Of a DNA stretch of 64,000 bases, positions 52,180 to 60,320 are shown piece after piece. The notes below the pieces were generated by a model. The model ran no database searches and was not told where the DNA came from. It saw only the letters and a list, made by a program, of their open reading frames with translations. Within the stretch, counting starts at the first letter, position 1. Every line of letters begins with the position of its first letter. The stretch lies in contig NYWU01000034.1 of assembly GCA_002685255.1 (NCBI GenBank), forward strand, positions 1 to 64,000, read 5' to 3'. The position numbers were made by a program, and so were the translations under genes. The DNA is from Idiomarinaceae bacterium. Lineage in GTDB: Bacteria > Pseudomonadota > Gammaproteobacteria > Enterobacterales > Alteromonadaceae.

Positions 52180-52226
52180 AAAGCAACTACAAATAAAAAT
52201 TAGATATTTTTATATGCAGTTGCTTT
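52180..52226. repeat. Inverted repeat downstream of the SEL1 gene
   Basis: AAAGCAACT (52180-52188) pairs with AGTTGCTTT (52218-52226) across 29 A+T-rich bases. It could be a weak transcript-end hairpin or a subterminal transposase site. Confidence 0.4.
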
Positions 52227-52244
52227 TAGGATGATACTAAAAAA

Positions 52245-52293
52245 AGCACCACGTTAACCGAACGGCTTGCCCACTCGGCAGCCTTTTTTTATT
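52245..52293 (-). repeat. Right imperfect terminal inverted repeat
   Basis: The inverted partner of 49366-49413 (42 of 48 aligned bases identical). It begins AGCACCACGTTAACC and ends in a T-run plus ATT. Confidence 0.75.
52264..52290 (+). terminator. Rightward-reading rho-independent terminator inside the right repeat
   Basis: Stem GGCTTGCC (52264-52271, one bulged T) and GGCAGCC (52277-52283), loop CACTC, followed by seven T (52284-52290). It would end transcripts from the SEL1 gene, 24 bp before the comEA stop. Confidence 0.8.
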
Positions 52294-52313
52294 ACTCCCA
52301 CTGGCTCGTAGCA

Positions 52314-52640
52314 CTACTCTAACGTCAATTTGCTTCGATTTTTATCAAGCGTGCGCTGACCAATACCTTTAACCTCAAGTAATTGATCTAAGTTTTTGAA
52401 GCCGCCCAGTTGCTCGCGAAACTTAACGATATTCTCAGCTTTAGACTTACCAACACCGACCATCGCCGCTGCTATTTGAGCCGCGGTGGCGGTATTGATA
52501 TTAAGTTTATCGGCTTTGCTTTCTGCAGTTTGTAAATAAGGTGCTGTGGACGTATGCACGGGCGCAGCTACCGCTACTTTGCCAATAGACAGGCCCGACA
52601 ATGCGACGATGGCCGCAGGTAATAAAAATTTACGTAACAT
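52314..52640 (-). CDS. comEA: ComEA-like helix-hairpin-helix DNA-binding protein
   Basis: A 108-residue protein with a signal peptide (MLRKFLLPAAIVALSGLSIGKVAVA) and a C-terminal double helix-hairpin-helix domain (KLNINTATAAQIAAAMVGVGKSKAENIV and LLEVKGIGQRTLDKN). Periplasmic ComEA proteins bind incoming DNA during natural transformation. The ATG at 52640 has AGGAG nearby and starts exactly at the signal peptide; a longer TTG-initiated frame to 52751 would overlap pyrF. Alone it does not prove competence. Confidence 0.88.
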   Translation of the reverse strand: MLRKFLLPAAIVALSGLSIGKVAVAAPVHTSTAPYLQTAESKADKLNINTATAAQIAAAMVGVGKSKAENIVKFREQLGGFKNLDQLLEVKGIGQRTLDKNRSKLTLE

Positions 52641-52731
52641 TGATTTCTCCTCTTGCCACGCTGAGCAACTCAGCGCAACAAGCATAGTGAAGAGGAGAAA
52701 AAATGGGGATAGTTTGGTTGTAAATACGTGA

Positions 52732-53436
52732 TTAATGTGCCAAGGATGCAACTATCTCAGACGCTACCTGTGCAGGATTACTTGCTTTTGTAATCGGTCG
52801 ACCAATCACCATATAATCGACGCCCGCCTGCTGTGCCTGCTCTGGTGTCATAACACGCTTTTGATCATCCTGTTGACTCCCTGCGGGGCGAATACCTGGC
52901 GTCATCAACTTGAACGCATCACCCAATGCCGATTTCAACATTTTCGCTTCTTGAGCTGAACACACGACGCCATCTAAGCCCGCCGCTTGGGTCAATTTTG
53001 CTAATGCTAAGACTTGCTCTTCAGCATTACGCTGAATACCGATTTCTGATAAATCTTCATCACTCATACTTGTCAGCACAGTGACCGCGATCAATAACGG
53101 GCGGTGACCTTCTTTCTCCAGTGCCGCTTTTGCCGTGTGCATCATAGTGCGGCCACCTGACGCATGAACATTGACTACGTCTACGCCGAGTCGTGCCGCT
53201 TGTACCACCGCCTTTGCGACCGTGTTAGGAATATCGTGAAACTTAAGATCGAGAAAAACTGAAAAGCCTTGTTTCACCCAACGTTTAACCGCCTCAGGTC
53301 CAGCGGCAGTAAACAATTCTTTGCCAACTTTAAGCCCAACTGACGTCGCGTCAAGTTGTTCTACGAGTTGGTTAGCCTCTCCCGCCGTGTCAAAATCGAG
53401 CGCAACGTAAATCAAAGGTAAGCTTTTGCTATTCAC
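52732..53436 (-). CDS. pyrF: Orotidine 5'-phosphate decarboxylase
   Basis: A 234-residue TIM-barrel enzyme making UMP. The catalytic Lys-Asp array is in FLDLKFHDIPNTV, with VALDFD near the N-terminus and TPGIRPAGSQQDDQKRVMTP at the phosphate loop. It starts with GTG at 53436, overlapping the end of lapB by 8 bp. The lapB-pyrF pairing is conserved in E. coli (yciM-pyrF). Confidence 0.96.
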   Translation of the reverse strand: MNSKSLPLIYVALDFDTAGEANQLVEQLDATSVGLKVGKELFTAAGPEAVKRWVKQGFSVFLDLKFHDIPNTVAKAVVQAARLGVDVVNVHASGGRTMMHTAKAALEKEGHRPLLIAVTVLTSMSDEDLSEIGIQRNAEEQVLALAKLTQAAGLDGVVCSAQEAKMLKSALGDAFKLMTPGIRPAGSQQDDQKRVMTPEQAQQAGVDYMVIGRPITKASNPAQVASEIVASLAH

Positions 53437-54583
53437 CGTCTAATCCTTTAATGGGTTTTGTGGAGCCCCATGTCTTGCATGAAGGGCATTGCCAATAGAG
53501 GGTTTGTCCTGAGAAGCCGCACTGGCGGCAAGCATAACTCGGACGTTGTTTAATATGCTCAGCGACCATTTTCTGTAACATGCGTAAACTCTCACGAGCA
53601 TTGCCGACATCGGCTGCCCGAATGTGAAAGTCCATGAGCTGGTGGAAACCGCGCATGGTTGCGTGTTGCTCCATCGCTGAACGGATAAAGCGTTCTGCGG
53701 CATCACCGCCTTGGTTTTCAAATAAGTATTCTGACAACTCGATTACCGCGCTGGTACCTGCGTTAGCGGCGACACATCGATTAAGAAACTCGATATAGCC
53801 CGCTTCATCATTTACGCTCGTATAACAGGCTTTGAGGGGTTGCAACACATCACGGATAAACTGTTTGTCTTGTTCAAGCACGAATTCATAACAGTGAATG
53901 GCTTCTCTGAGTTGGTTACGTCCAGCGTAGATTTGACCCAGTAAAATACTCGCTCGTACACAGCGCTTATCGTATTTAAGCGCCTTTTTACAATACTTAA
54001 TTTGCTTAACTATCGATTGCTCTGTCAACGATAATTCGCAGTACAACTGTCCTACCACGGTTTCTATGTGGTCATCTCTATTAAGTCGCAGAGCGACTTT
54101 TATCGCTTTATCCCAATCATGGGTCGCTTGGAAAAGCTCGAGTAAATAATGTCGACTCGCGCTTCTAAATAATTTGTGGTCTTGCAAACGCGCAAACATT
54201 TGCTCTGCTCGGTCATAAATGCCCGCGGATAAGTAATCCTTACCGAGCTCAAACATGGCATTGAGCCGATCGTATTCTGTGATATTGCTTCTGTTAATGA
54301 GATTCTGATGGATTTTGATGGCGCGTTCTACTTCGCCACGGCGGCGAAACAAAGTACCTAGCGTCCAATGAGTCTCAAGTGTGTCGCTATCAACGTCTAG
54401 CAGTTCGACAAACAGGTCAACAGCCTTATCGGGTTCATCGGAGAGTAATAGATTAAGTCCCGTTGCATACTTCTTTGAGAACTGTTGCTGCTCTTTACGC
54501 TCTTCTGAACGCACACTGTTGCGTCCCATGAACCAACCATAGGCTGCGGCAACAGGAAGAAGTAAAAACAACAGTTCTAACAT
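53429..54583 (-). CDS. lapB: LPS assembly regulator LapB (YciM)
   Basis: A 384-residue inner-membrane protein: one N-terminal helix (residues ~1-18), nine or so TPR repeats (~35-345), and a C-terminal rubredoxin-like metal site, C-x2-C in YACRQCGFSG and C-x2-C in WQCPSCKTWG. LapB (389 aa in E. coli) directs FtsH to degrade LpxC and so limits LPS synthesis. It lies 6 bp after lapA. Confidence 0.95.
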   Translation of the reverse strand: MLELLFLLLPVAAAYGWFMGRNSVRSEERKEQQQFSKKYATGLNLLLSDEPDKAVDLFVELLDVDSDTLETHWTLGTLFRRRGEVERAIKIHQNLINRSNITEYDRLNAMFELGKDYLSAGIYDRAEQMFARLQDHKLFRSASRHYLLELFQATHDWDKAIKVALRLNRDDHIETVVGQLYCELSLTEQSIVKQIKYCKKALKYDKRCVRASILLGQIYAGRNQLREAIHCYEFVLEQDKQFIRDVLQPLKACYTSVNDEAGYIEFLNRCVAANAGTSAVIELSEYLFENQGGDAAERFIRSAMEQHATMRGFHQLMDFHIRAADVGNARESLRMLQKMVAEHIKQRPSYACRQCGFSGQTLYWQCPSCKTWGSTKPIKGLDGE

Positions 54584-54589
54584 AAATGT

Positions 54590-54874
54590 TTACGACTGTT
54601 TTTCACGTGATTCAGTCGCCTTTTGCTCTGCTCGCTTTAATCGCCTTTCTAACTTGGCATTGCGCATACGCCATTTAATGCCATACAGCATTAACAAGAC
54701 CAGACCGATGGCAAAACCAACAGCGAGAAAAATCGCGGCTAAACCTGCTACAGAGAAGTCTGCTTTTGCTACTAAAAAGTTTACACTGACAGCGGTTGGG
54801 TTTTGCGCACCAAACGCGAGTGCTAGCAAAAACAAGAGGATGATGGGAACTAATATTAATATCCGTCTAAGCAC
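54590..54874 (-). CDS. lapA: LapA-domain membrane protein (YciS)
   Basis: A 94-residue protein with two membrane helices (~5-22 and ~42-65) and a basic coiled-coil tail (KLERRLKRAEQKATESREKQ). The loop GAQNPTAVSVNFLVAKADFSVAGL is typical of the DUF1049/LapA family. It works with LapB in LPS assembly. Confidence 0.93.
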   Translation of the reverse strand: MLRRILILVPIILLFLLALAFGAQNPTAVSVNFLVAKADFSVAGLAAIFLAVGFAIGLVLLMLYGIKWRMRNAKLERRLKRAEQKATESREKQS

Positions 54875-54895
54875 GTTCCGAGCCTCATATAAATA

Positions 54896-54926
54896 AAAAC
54901 GGCATGCCAGTATAGCATGCCGTTTT
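54896..54926 (-). terminator. Terminator between ihfB and lapA
   Basis: A perfect 12-bp stem (AAAACGGCATGC at 54896-54907, GCATGCCGTTTT at 54915-54926) with a 7-nt loop; leftward transcription then meets TTTTTATTTAT. It lies 17 bp after ihfB, implying that lapA-lapB-pyrF have their own promoter or depend on read-through. Confidence 0.75.
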
Positions 54927-54943
54927 CAACGTACGAACGCAAA

Positions 54944-55228
54944 CTAATTAAAATTGTCGACGCGTTCCCGTAACTCTTTCCCCGGTTTAAAGTGAGGGAC
55001 GTACTTACCGTCCAACTCAACTCGCTCTCCGGTTTTCGGGTTACGACCGATACGTGGCGCTCGATAATGAAGTGAGAAACTCCCAAAGCCACGTATCTCA
55101 ATGCGACGACCCTTTGCCAAACTTTGAATCATCTGCTCAAGAATATCTTTAACAGAAGACTCAATCGTTCGCGGAGGAAGGTCCGAAAACTTCAGGGTTA
55201 ATTTCTCAATCAACTCCGATTTTGTCAT
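54944..55228 (-). CDS. ihfB: Integration host factor subunit beta
   Basis: A 94-residue HU/IHF-fold DNA-bending protein, the same length as E. coli IhfB. It begins [18 protein letters not shown], and the beta-arm region [26 protein letters not shown] holds the intercalating Pro and RNPKTG signature. ATG 55228 follows a strong GAGGAGGGTG; an earlier in-frame TTG is not needed. Between rpsA and lapA, as in E. coli. Confidence 0.96.
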   Translation of the reverse strand: MTKSELIEKLTLKFSDLPPRTIESSVKDILEQMIQSLAKGRRIEIRGFGSFSLHYRAPRIGRNPKTGERVELDGKYVPHFKPGKELRERVDNFN

Positions 55229-55256
55229 CTTGGCACCCTCCTCACTCAAGGTTTAA

Positions 55257-56933
55257 TTAATCGTCGGTCTTAGCAGCCTTGAACGCGTCAGCCATAGCAC
55301 TGTTGATACCAGAGCTATCTTGCTGTTTGTTCACTTGCTCAACGGCTTCTTTTTCTTCAACTTCGTCTTTCGCACGGATAGACAAGCTCAACGTACGGTT
55401 CTTACGATCCACGCCCATGAAACGCGCTTCAACGCTATCGCCAACGTTTAACTCAGTGCTTGCGTCTTCAACGCGCTCACGTGAGATGTCAGCTGCACGG
55501 ATATAACCTTCAACGCTATCTGCTAATTCTACTTTAGCACCTTTAGCGTCTACTTCAGTGATAGTACCGTTTACGATAGAACCTTTCTTGTTCGCCGCTA
55601 AGAAGTTGTTGAACGGGTCTTCTTCAAGCTGTTTGATACCTAAAGAAATACGCTCACGCTCTGCATCAACTTGCATTACAACCGCAGTCACTTCTTCGCC
55701 TTTCTTATAATCACGGACCGCTTCTTCGCCAGTTGCGTTCCAGCTGATGTCTGAAAGGTGAACCAAACCGTCGATACCGCCTTCTAGGCCGATGAAGATA
55801 CCAAAGTCAGTGATTGACTTGATCTTGCCAGAGACTTTATCGCCTTTGTTGTGGTTCTTAGCAAACTCTTCCCAAGGGTTAGGTTTACACTGTTTAAGGC
55901 CAAGAGAAATACGACGACGTTCTTCGTCAATTTCAAGAACCATAACTTCAACAGTGTCATCCAAGTTAACCACTTTAGAAGGATGAACGTTTTTGTTAGT
56001 CCAGTCCATTTCTGACACGTGTACAAGCCCTTCAACGCCTTCTTCGATTTCAACGAAGCAGCCGTAATCAGTCAAGTTAGTCACGCGGCCAGTCAGGCGA
56101 GTGCCTTCTGGGTAACGGTTTGCGATATCCGCCCATGGATCTTCGCCAAGCTGCTTAAGACCAAGTGATACACGAGTGCGCTCGCGATCAAACTTAAGTA
56201 CTTTAACAGTGATTTCGTCGCCAACATTAACGATTTCGCTTGGGTGCTTAACACGTTTCCAAGCCATGTCGGTGATGTGCAATAAGCCATCTACGCCGCC
56301 AAGGTCAACGAACGCACCGTAATCGGTAAGATTCTTAACGATACCTTGAACTTCTTGACCTTCTTGCAAGTTCTCAAGAAGCTCTTCACGCTCTGCACTG
56401 TTTTCTTTCTCGATAACTGCGCGGCGAGAAACAACAACGTTGTTGCGCTTCTGATCAAGCTTGATAACTTTGAATTCAAGGTCTTTGTTTTCAAGGTGTG
56501 CAGTTTCACGTACTGGACGTACGTCAACCAATGAACCTGGCAAGAACGCGCGAACGCCACCCAGATCCACAGTGAAACCACCTTTAACTTTACCAGAAAT
56601 GATACCAGTAACAGTTGCGTTATCTTCGTATGCTTTTTCCAGCTGCAGCCAAGCTTCATAGCGCTTAGCTTTTTCGCGTGAAAGAATTGTTTCACCGAAA
56701 CCGTCTTCAACCGCGTCCAACGCTACGTCGATCTCGTCACCTACGGTGATTTCAAGTTCGCCGTCAGCATTACGGAATTGTTCGGCAGGGATAGCACTTT
56801 CAGATTTCAGGCCTGCGTCGACTAAAACAAGATCTTTTTCGATCGCAACGACAGTACCTTTAACGATAGAACCCGGACGAGTTTCGACTTCTTTCAGGCT
56901 CTCTTCAAACAGCTGTGCAAAATTTTCTGACAT
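55257..56933 (-). CDS. rpsA: 30S ribosomal protein bS1
   Basis: A 558-residue protein with six S1 repeats, about residues 20-90, 105-172, 190-260, 275-348, 362-435 and 450-520; the first two bind the ribosome and the others mRNA. Similarity to E. coli S1 starts at [22 protein letters not shown], setting the ATG at 56933. The start lacks a standard Shine-Dalgarno; GAAG lies 9 bp before it, as in the autoregulated E. coli rpsA start region. Confidence 0.98.
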   Translation of the reverse strand: MSENFAQLFEESLKEVETRPGSIVKGTVVAIEKDLVLVDAGLKSESAIPAEQFRNADGELEITVGDEIDVALDAVEDGFGETILSREKAKRYEAWLQLEKAYEDNATVTGIISGKVKGGFTVDLGGVRAFLPGSLVDVRPVRETAHLENKDLEFKVIKLDQKRNNVVVSRRAVIEKENSAEREELLENLQEGQEVQGIVKNLTDYGAFVDLGGVDGLLHITDMAWKRVKHPSEIVNVGDEITVKVLKFDRERTRVSLGLKQLGEDPWADIANRYPEGTRLTGRVTNLTDYGCFVEIEEGVEGLVHVSEMDWTNKNVHPSKVVNLDDTVEVMVLEIDEERRRISLGLKQCKPNPWEEFAKNHNKGDKVSGKIKSITDFGIFIGLEGGIDGLVHLSDISWNATGEEAVRDYKKGEEVTAVVMQVDAERERISLGIKQLEEDPFNNFLAANKKGSIVNGTITEVDAKGAKVELADSVEGYIRAADISRERVEDASTELNVGDSVEARFMGVDRKNRTLSLSIRAKDEVEEKEAVEQVNKQQDSSGINSAMADAFKAAKTDD

Positions 56934-57050
56934 ATGTATTAACTTCACTTTTTAGATGACATCCACTGGACATCCTGTTCAGCGGGGTTATTAAAATCAC
57001 CTGCACGTATCCTTACAGCAGGTCCCTAAATAGCTCGTCTTAATGACCAG
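56934..57050 (-). promoter_or_regulatory. rpsA leader with weak Shine-Dalgarno, probably autoregulated by S1
   Basis: The 117-bp cmk-rpsA gap contains several short inverted repeats, for example ACCTGC/GCAGGT around 57000-57024, and only GAAG as a ribosome site. In gammaproteobacteria the rpsA start region folds into hairpins and is repressed by free S1; the same design is inferred here. Confidence 0.45.
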
Positions 57051-57743
57051 CTAGCTAGTTTGTGACAGTTTGCTGTGAGCAAACTCCATAACCGAATCCA
57101 CGACTTCTTCTATGCTTTTGTCACTTGAATCGATATACAAGGCATCTTCAGCCGGTTTAAGCGGTGCGACAGCACGATTGGTGTCGCGATCATCGCGCTC
57201 TTTGATTTCGGTTATTAATTGGTCAATATTAGCATCAAAACCCTTTTCCTTCAATTGTAGGAAGCGACGTTGTGCGCGTTCCTCAGCTGAGGCAGTTAAG
57301 AATACTTTTGCATCGGCATCGGTGAACACTACAGTGCCCATATCTCGACCATCTGCAATCAATCCGGGTAACTCTTTAAAGCCACGCTGACGCCGCAACA
57401 ACGCCTCTCTAACCCTTGGTAGAGCGGCGATTTTCGACGCCATGTTGCCCACACTCTCAGTGCGAATCGTTAAGGTAACGTCCTCACCCTCTAAGATGAT
57501 ATGAGTGAGTCCCTTGTCTTCTTCGGCTTCAAACTTCACATCCAAGTGTGAAGCTAACGTGACAAGTTTCTCTTCTTCATCAGGCTCAAAATCATGATGA
57601 ATAGCGGCTAACGCCAGTACACGATAAATTGCGCCACTATCAAGAAGATGCCAGCCTAACTTCTCGGCCAACAAACGGCTCACTGTGCCTTTGCCTGAGC
57701 CACTTGGCCCATCGATTGTAATTACGGGTACGCGAGTCGCCAT
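57051..57743 (-). CDS. cmk: Cytidylate kinase
   Basis: A 230-residue kinase phosphorylating CMP and dCMP. P-loop [11 protein letters not shown] near residue 11, [35 protein letters not shown] and [19 protein letters not shown] are standard. ATG 57743 follows AGGAA; a frame extending to 57824 adds residues not found in the family. Next to rpsA, as in E. coli. Confidence 0.95.
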   Translation of the reverse strand: MATRVPVITIDGPSGSGKGTVSRLLAEKLGWHLLDSGAIYRVLALAAIHHDFEPDEEEKLVTLASHLDVKFEAEEDKGLTHIILEGEDVTLTIRTESVGNMASKIAALPRVREALLRRQRGFKELPGLIADGRDMGTVVFTDADAKVFLTASAEERAQRRFLQLKEKGFDANIDQLITEIKERDDRDTNRAVAPLKPAEDALYIDSSDKSIEEVVDSVMEFAHSKLSQTS

Positions 57744-57786
57744 AAATTCCTCTATTTGCCCTGCTCTTTGCAGATTTAAGCGCGCA

Positions 57787-57792
57787 ATTATA
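57787..57792 (-). promoter_or_regulatory. Candidate -10 element of a cmk-rpsA promoter
   Basis: A perfect TATAAT reads leftward at 57792-57787, 44 bp before the cmk ATG. No strong -35 is visible. A 9-bp inverted repeat TTTGTCACG/CGTGACAAA (57817-57825 and 57867-57875) lies just upstream around the aroA stop. Confidence 0.35.
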
Positions 57793-57861
57793 CTCATTTG
57801 TGAAAATTTTGCATCTTTTGTCACGCGCTGTTTACATCAAAGTTTGATATGAGACTATATT

Positions 57862-59166
57862 TTAATCGTGACAAAGCCGTGAAAATTCATCAAAAAACTG
57901 AGGATATGTCTTTGAGCAACACTGAGGATCATTGATGCTGACACCCACTGGTGAAAATGCAATCAAGGCACTACACATCGCCATGCGATGGTCATCGTAG
58001 GTGTCCAGCGTAGCGTGCTGCCAACGCTGAGGTGCCATCACAGATAAATAGTCTTCGCCCTCTTCAACCTGAGCACCGATTTTACGCAGTTCAGTGGCCA
58101 TCGCTGCTAATCGATCGGTTTCCTTGACGCGCCAACTCGCGACGTTACGAATCACTGTCGTGCCTTCAGCAAAGAGCGCCATGGGAGCAAGCGTCATTGC
58201 AGCGTCGGGCACATCATTACAATCGACATCGATCGCACTCAATTTAACGCGTCGGGATACACGAATTGCGTTATCCAGCATTTCGACCTCCGCGCCCATT
58301 TGCTGAGCCAACTCGGCAAAACGCACGTCGCCCTGAATTGACTGTTTACCAACGCCATAAATCGTGATTGGCCCACCACTAATTGCTGCGGCACCTATCC
58401 AATAGCTCGCTCCGCTTGCATCACCTTCAACGAAATAATTGCCTGGCGAACGATAGCACTGTCGCCCAGGAATTTTGTAATGACGGTCACTGTGTTTATC
58501 TATTTGAATGCCAAAATCACGCAACATCGCTAAGGTTAGTTCAATATAAGGACCCGAAATAACCTCGTTTATCAATAACAGTTCGCTGTCTTCGGAAAGC
58601 AACGGTAAAGCCATCAACAACGCCGAGATATATTGACTCGACGCGCTACCATCAATAGTCACCTCTCCGCCTTTAAAACCACTCTCTATCGTCAACGGTA
58701 AGAAACCTGCTTCTGCGTGACACTGAATGTTTGCACCGGCCGCGGTTAAGCTGTCAATCAACGCCGCGATGGGGCGCTCGCGCATGCGCGCATTGCCATC
58801 AAGCCGCATTACTTGCGTGTTGCTCAATGAGGCCGCAAGCACAGCGACAAGAGGACGGACGGCGGTGCCTGCATTGCCAAGATAAAGCTCGTTCTGAGTG
58901 GGTTGCCAACGACCACCACAGCCTTCGACTTGGTATTCGGAGGGATCCGATTCGCTGCGCCTAACCGATACGCCGAGTGTCGTTAAGGCTTCGATCATAC
59001 GCGCCGTATCATCACTTTCGAGGACGTTCTTCAAGGTCACAGGTTGGCCACACAATGCTGCCATGAGCAGTGCACGGTTTGAGATGCTCTTCGAGCCCGG
59101 CAACGTAACCGTGCCGCTACACACTGAACGCGGTGCAAGGTGTAGCGGATCAGGTAAATTCAACAA
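57862..59166 (-). CDS. aroA: 3-phosphoshikimate 1-carboxyvinyltransferase (EPSP synthase)
   Basis: A ~434-residue EPSP synthase of the shikimate pathway. Key motifs are LPGSKSISNRALLMAAL, the PEP site LYLGNAGTAVRPL and RLDGNARMRERPI, DGSASSQYISALLMALPL, and VKETDRLAAMATELRKIGA. LGNAGTA keeps the Gly of the glyphosate-sensitive class I enzyme. There is no ATG near the expected start: a TTG at 59166 with AAAGG 7 bp upstream, just after the hisC stop, fits best; a TTG at 59205 would overlap hisC. Confidence 0.93.
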   Translation of the reverse strand: MLNLPDPLHLAPRSVCSGTVTLPGSKSISNRALLMAALCGQPVTLKNVLESDDTARMIEALTTLGVSVRRSESDPSEYQVEGCGGRWQPTQNELYLGNAGTAVRPLVAVLAASLSNTQVMRLDGNARMRERPIAALIDSLTAAGANIQCHAEAGFLPLTIESGFKGGEVTIDGSASSQYISALLMALPLLSEDSELLLINEVISGPYIELTLAMLRDFGIQIDKHSDRHYKIPGRQCYRSPGNYFVEGDASGASYWIGAAAISGGPITIYGVGKQSIQGDVRFAELAQQMGAEVEMLDNAIRVSRRVKLSAIDVDCNDVPDAAMTLAPMALFAEGTTVIRNVASWRVKETDRLAAMATELRKIGAQVEEGEDYLSVMAPQRWQHATLDTYDDHRMAMCSALIAFSPVGVSINDPQCCSKTYPQFFDEFSRLCHD

Positions 59167-59176
59167 CGTAATACCT

Positions 59177-60280
59177 TTATTTAACAATGCGCTCCATTGC
59201 TTCAATGAACGCTTGGTTCTCTTCTGGCAGACCGATACTTACACGCAAGTGGTTAGGTAATTGGTAGCCTGCGACTGGACGTACAATCACGCCTTCATGC
59301 AATAACTTTTGATAAATATCATCAGCGTCCGGTCCCACTTCAATGGTAAGGAAGTTGCCATACGAAGGAATATAATTGAAGTTGTGTTGCTCGCAAAAGC
59401 GAATCAACTGCTGCATCCCCAGAGCATTAACGCGCACCGCTTCAGCGAGATAATCATCATCGTCTAATGCCACTTCAGCGGCTTTCAACGAAAGTGCATT
59501 GACATTAAACGGTTGGCGGATGCGGTTCATCAAGTCTGCAATCGCTGCCGAGCTGACCGAGAAGCCTGCACGTAAACCGGCTAAACCATAGGCTTTTGAA
59601 AAAGTACGTGTCACCACTAAATTCTCGAATTCGGCTAACCACTCGATGGATGGCGCACGTTCGTCGTTCGGAATATATTCGTAATAGGCTTCATCAAGCA
59701 CGACCATAACGTTATCCGGCACTTGTTTGATAAAGTCATACAGTGCATCTGTCGGCAAGAATGTCCCTGTCGGGTTATTTGGGTTTGCGACGAATATCAT
59801 TTTGGTTTTGGGCGTTATCGCCGCCAGCATACCCTCAAGGTCATGCCCATAATCCTTTGCAGGAACCGCGACAGGCGTAGCTCCAATCGCTTTAGTCACC
59901 AATGGATAAACAACAAACGCATGCTGAGAAAAAATGACTTCGTGTTGATCACTGACAAAGGTACGCGCTAATAGCTCGAGTACGTCATTTGAGCCATTAC
60001 CTAAGGTCACTTGATTTGTCGCAACCGAGAACTTGTCAGCAATTTTGCTTTTGAGATAAAAGCCATTAGCGTCCGGATAGCGAATTAAATCATCGATTTC
60101 ACCCTGCAGGGCTTGTTTAACACGTGCACTGATCCCCAATGGGTTCTCATTTGAAGCCAACTTAACGACTTTATCTAAGCCCAATTCGCGCTGCAGTTCA
60201 TCCATCGGTTTACCCGCTTGATAGGGTTGTAATTCCCTAACACCGGGATTCGCCATCTGGGTTGCATCAAACTTTGCCAT
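59177..60280 (-). CDS. hisC: Histidinol-phosphate/aromatic aminotransferase (HisC type)
   Basis: A 367-residue fold-type I PLP aminotransferase. LASNENPLGISARVKQAL, FVANPNNPTGTFLP, VLDEAYYEYI and the PLP lysine in RTFSKAYGLAGLRAGF are family motifs. The gene order serC-hisC-aroA-cmk-rpsA matches the Pseudomonas serC-pheA-hisC2-tyrA/aroA cluster, so it may serve phenylalanine and tyrosine synthesis more than histidine synthesis. ATG 60280 has AAGGA 6 bp upstream; an ATG at 60286 directly abuts that site. Confidence 0.92.
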   Translation of the reverse strand: MAKFDATQMANPGVRELQPYQAGKPMDELQRELGLDKVVKLASNENPLGISARVKQALQGEIDDLIRYPDANGFYLKSKIADKFSVATNQVTLGNGSNDVLELLARTFVSDQHEVIFSQHAFVVYPLVTKAIGATPVAVPAKDYGHDLEGMLAAITPKTKMIFVANPNNPTGTFLPTDALYDFIKQVPDNVMVVLDEAYYEYIPNDERAPSIEWLAEFENLVVTRTFSKAYGLAGLRAGFSVSSAAIADLMNRIRQPFNVNALSLKAAEVALDDDDYLAEAVRVNALGMQQLIRFCEQHNFNYIPSYGNFLTIEVGPDADDIYQKLLHEGVIVRPVAGYQLPNHLRVSIGLPEENQAFIEAMERIVK

Positions 60281-60320
60281 GCTCATTCCTTCTTTTGTTC
60301 TTTTATTTTTATCAGCAGAT

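Larger units (their letters stand above)
49366..52293. mobile_element. Transposon-like element with decayed transposase and SEL1 cargo gene
   Basis: A ~2.93-kb segment between rne and comEA. Its ends are 48-bp imperfect inverted repeats. Inside are a zinc-ribbon/DDE transposase relic (49499-51235) and an intact SEL1-repeat gene (51339-52058), both reading rightward, and base composition is visibly richer in A+T than the flanks. Neighbouring genes are otherwise continuous housekeeping genes. I see no convincing target-site duplication next to the repeats, so the exact ends remain open. The broken transposase suggests it can no longer move by itself. Confidence 0.6.

Noticed and set aside
49355-52305. 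Target-site duplication flanking the inverted repeats
   Set aside because: The bases just outside (about CGGAC on the left, ACTCC on the right) do not match, so none can be claimed.
49340-52310. Integron cassette or attC-type boundaries for the accessory segment
   Set aside because: The repeats are inverted, not direct, lack the attC core pattern, and no integrase is present.
52659-52675. CGCTGAG/CTCAGCG hairpin between pyrF and comEA as a terminator
   Set aside because: The stem is short and no T-run follows on the leftward strand; comEA probably continues from the same transcript.
54856-55101. An 81-codon leftward frame across the ihfB 3' end and the following terminator
   Set aside because: It overlaps ihfB in another frame and would span a strong terminator hairpin.
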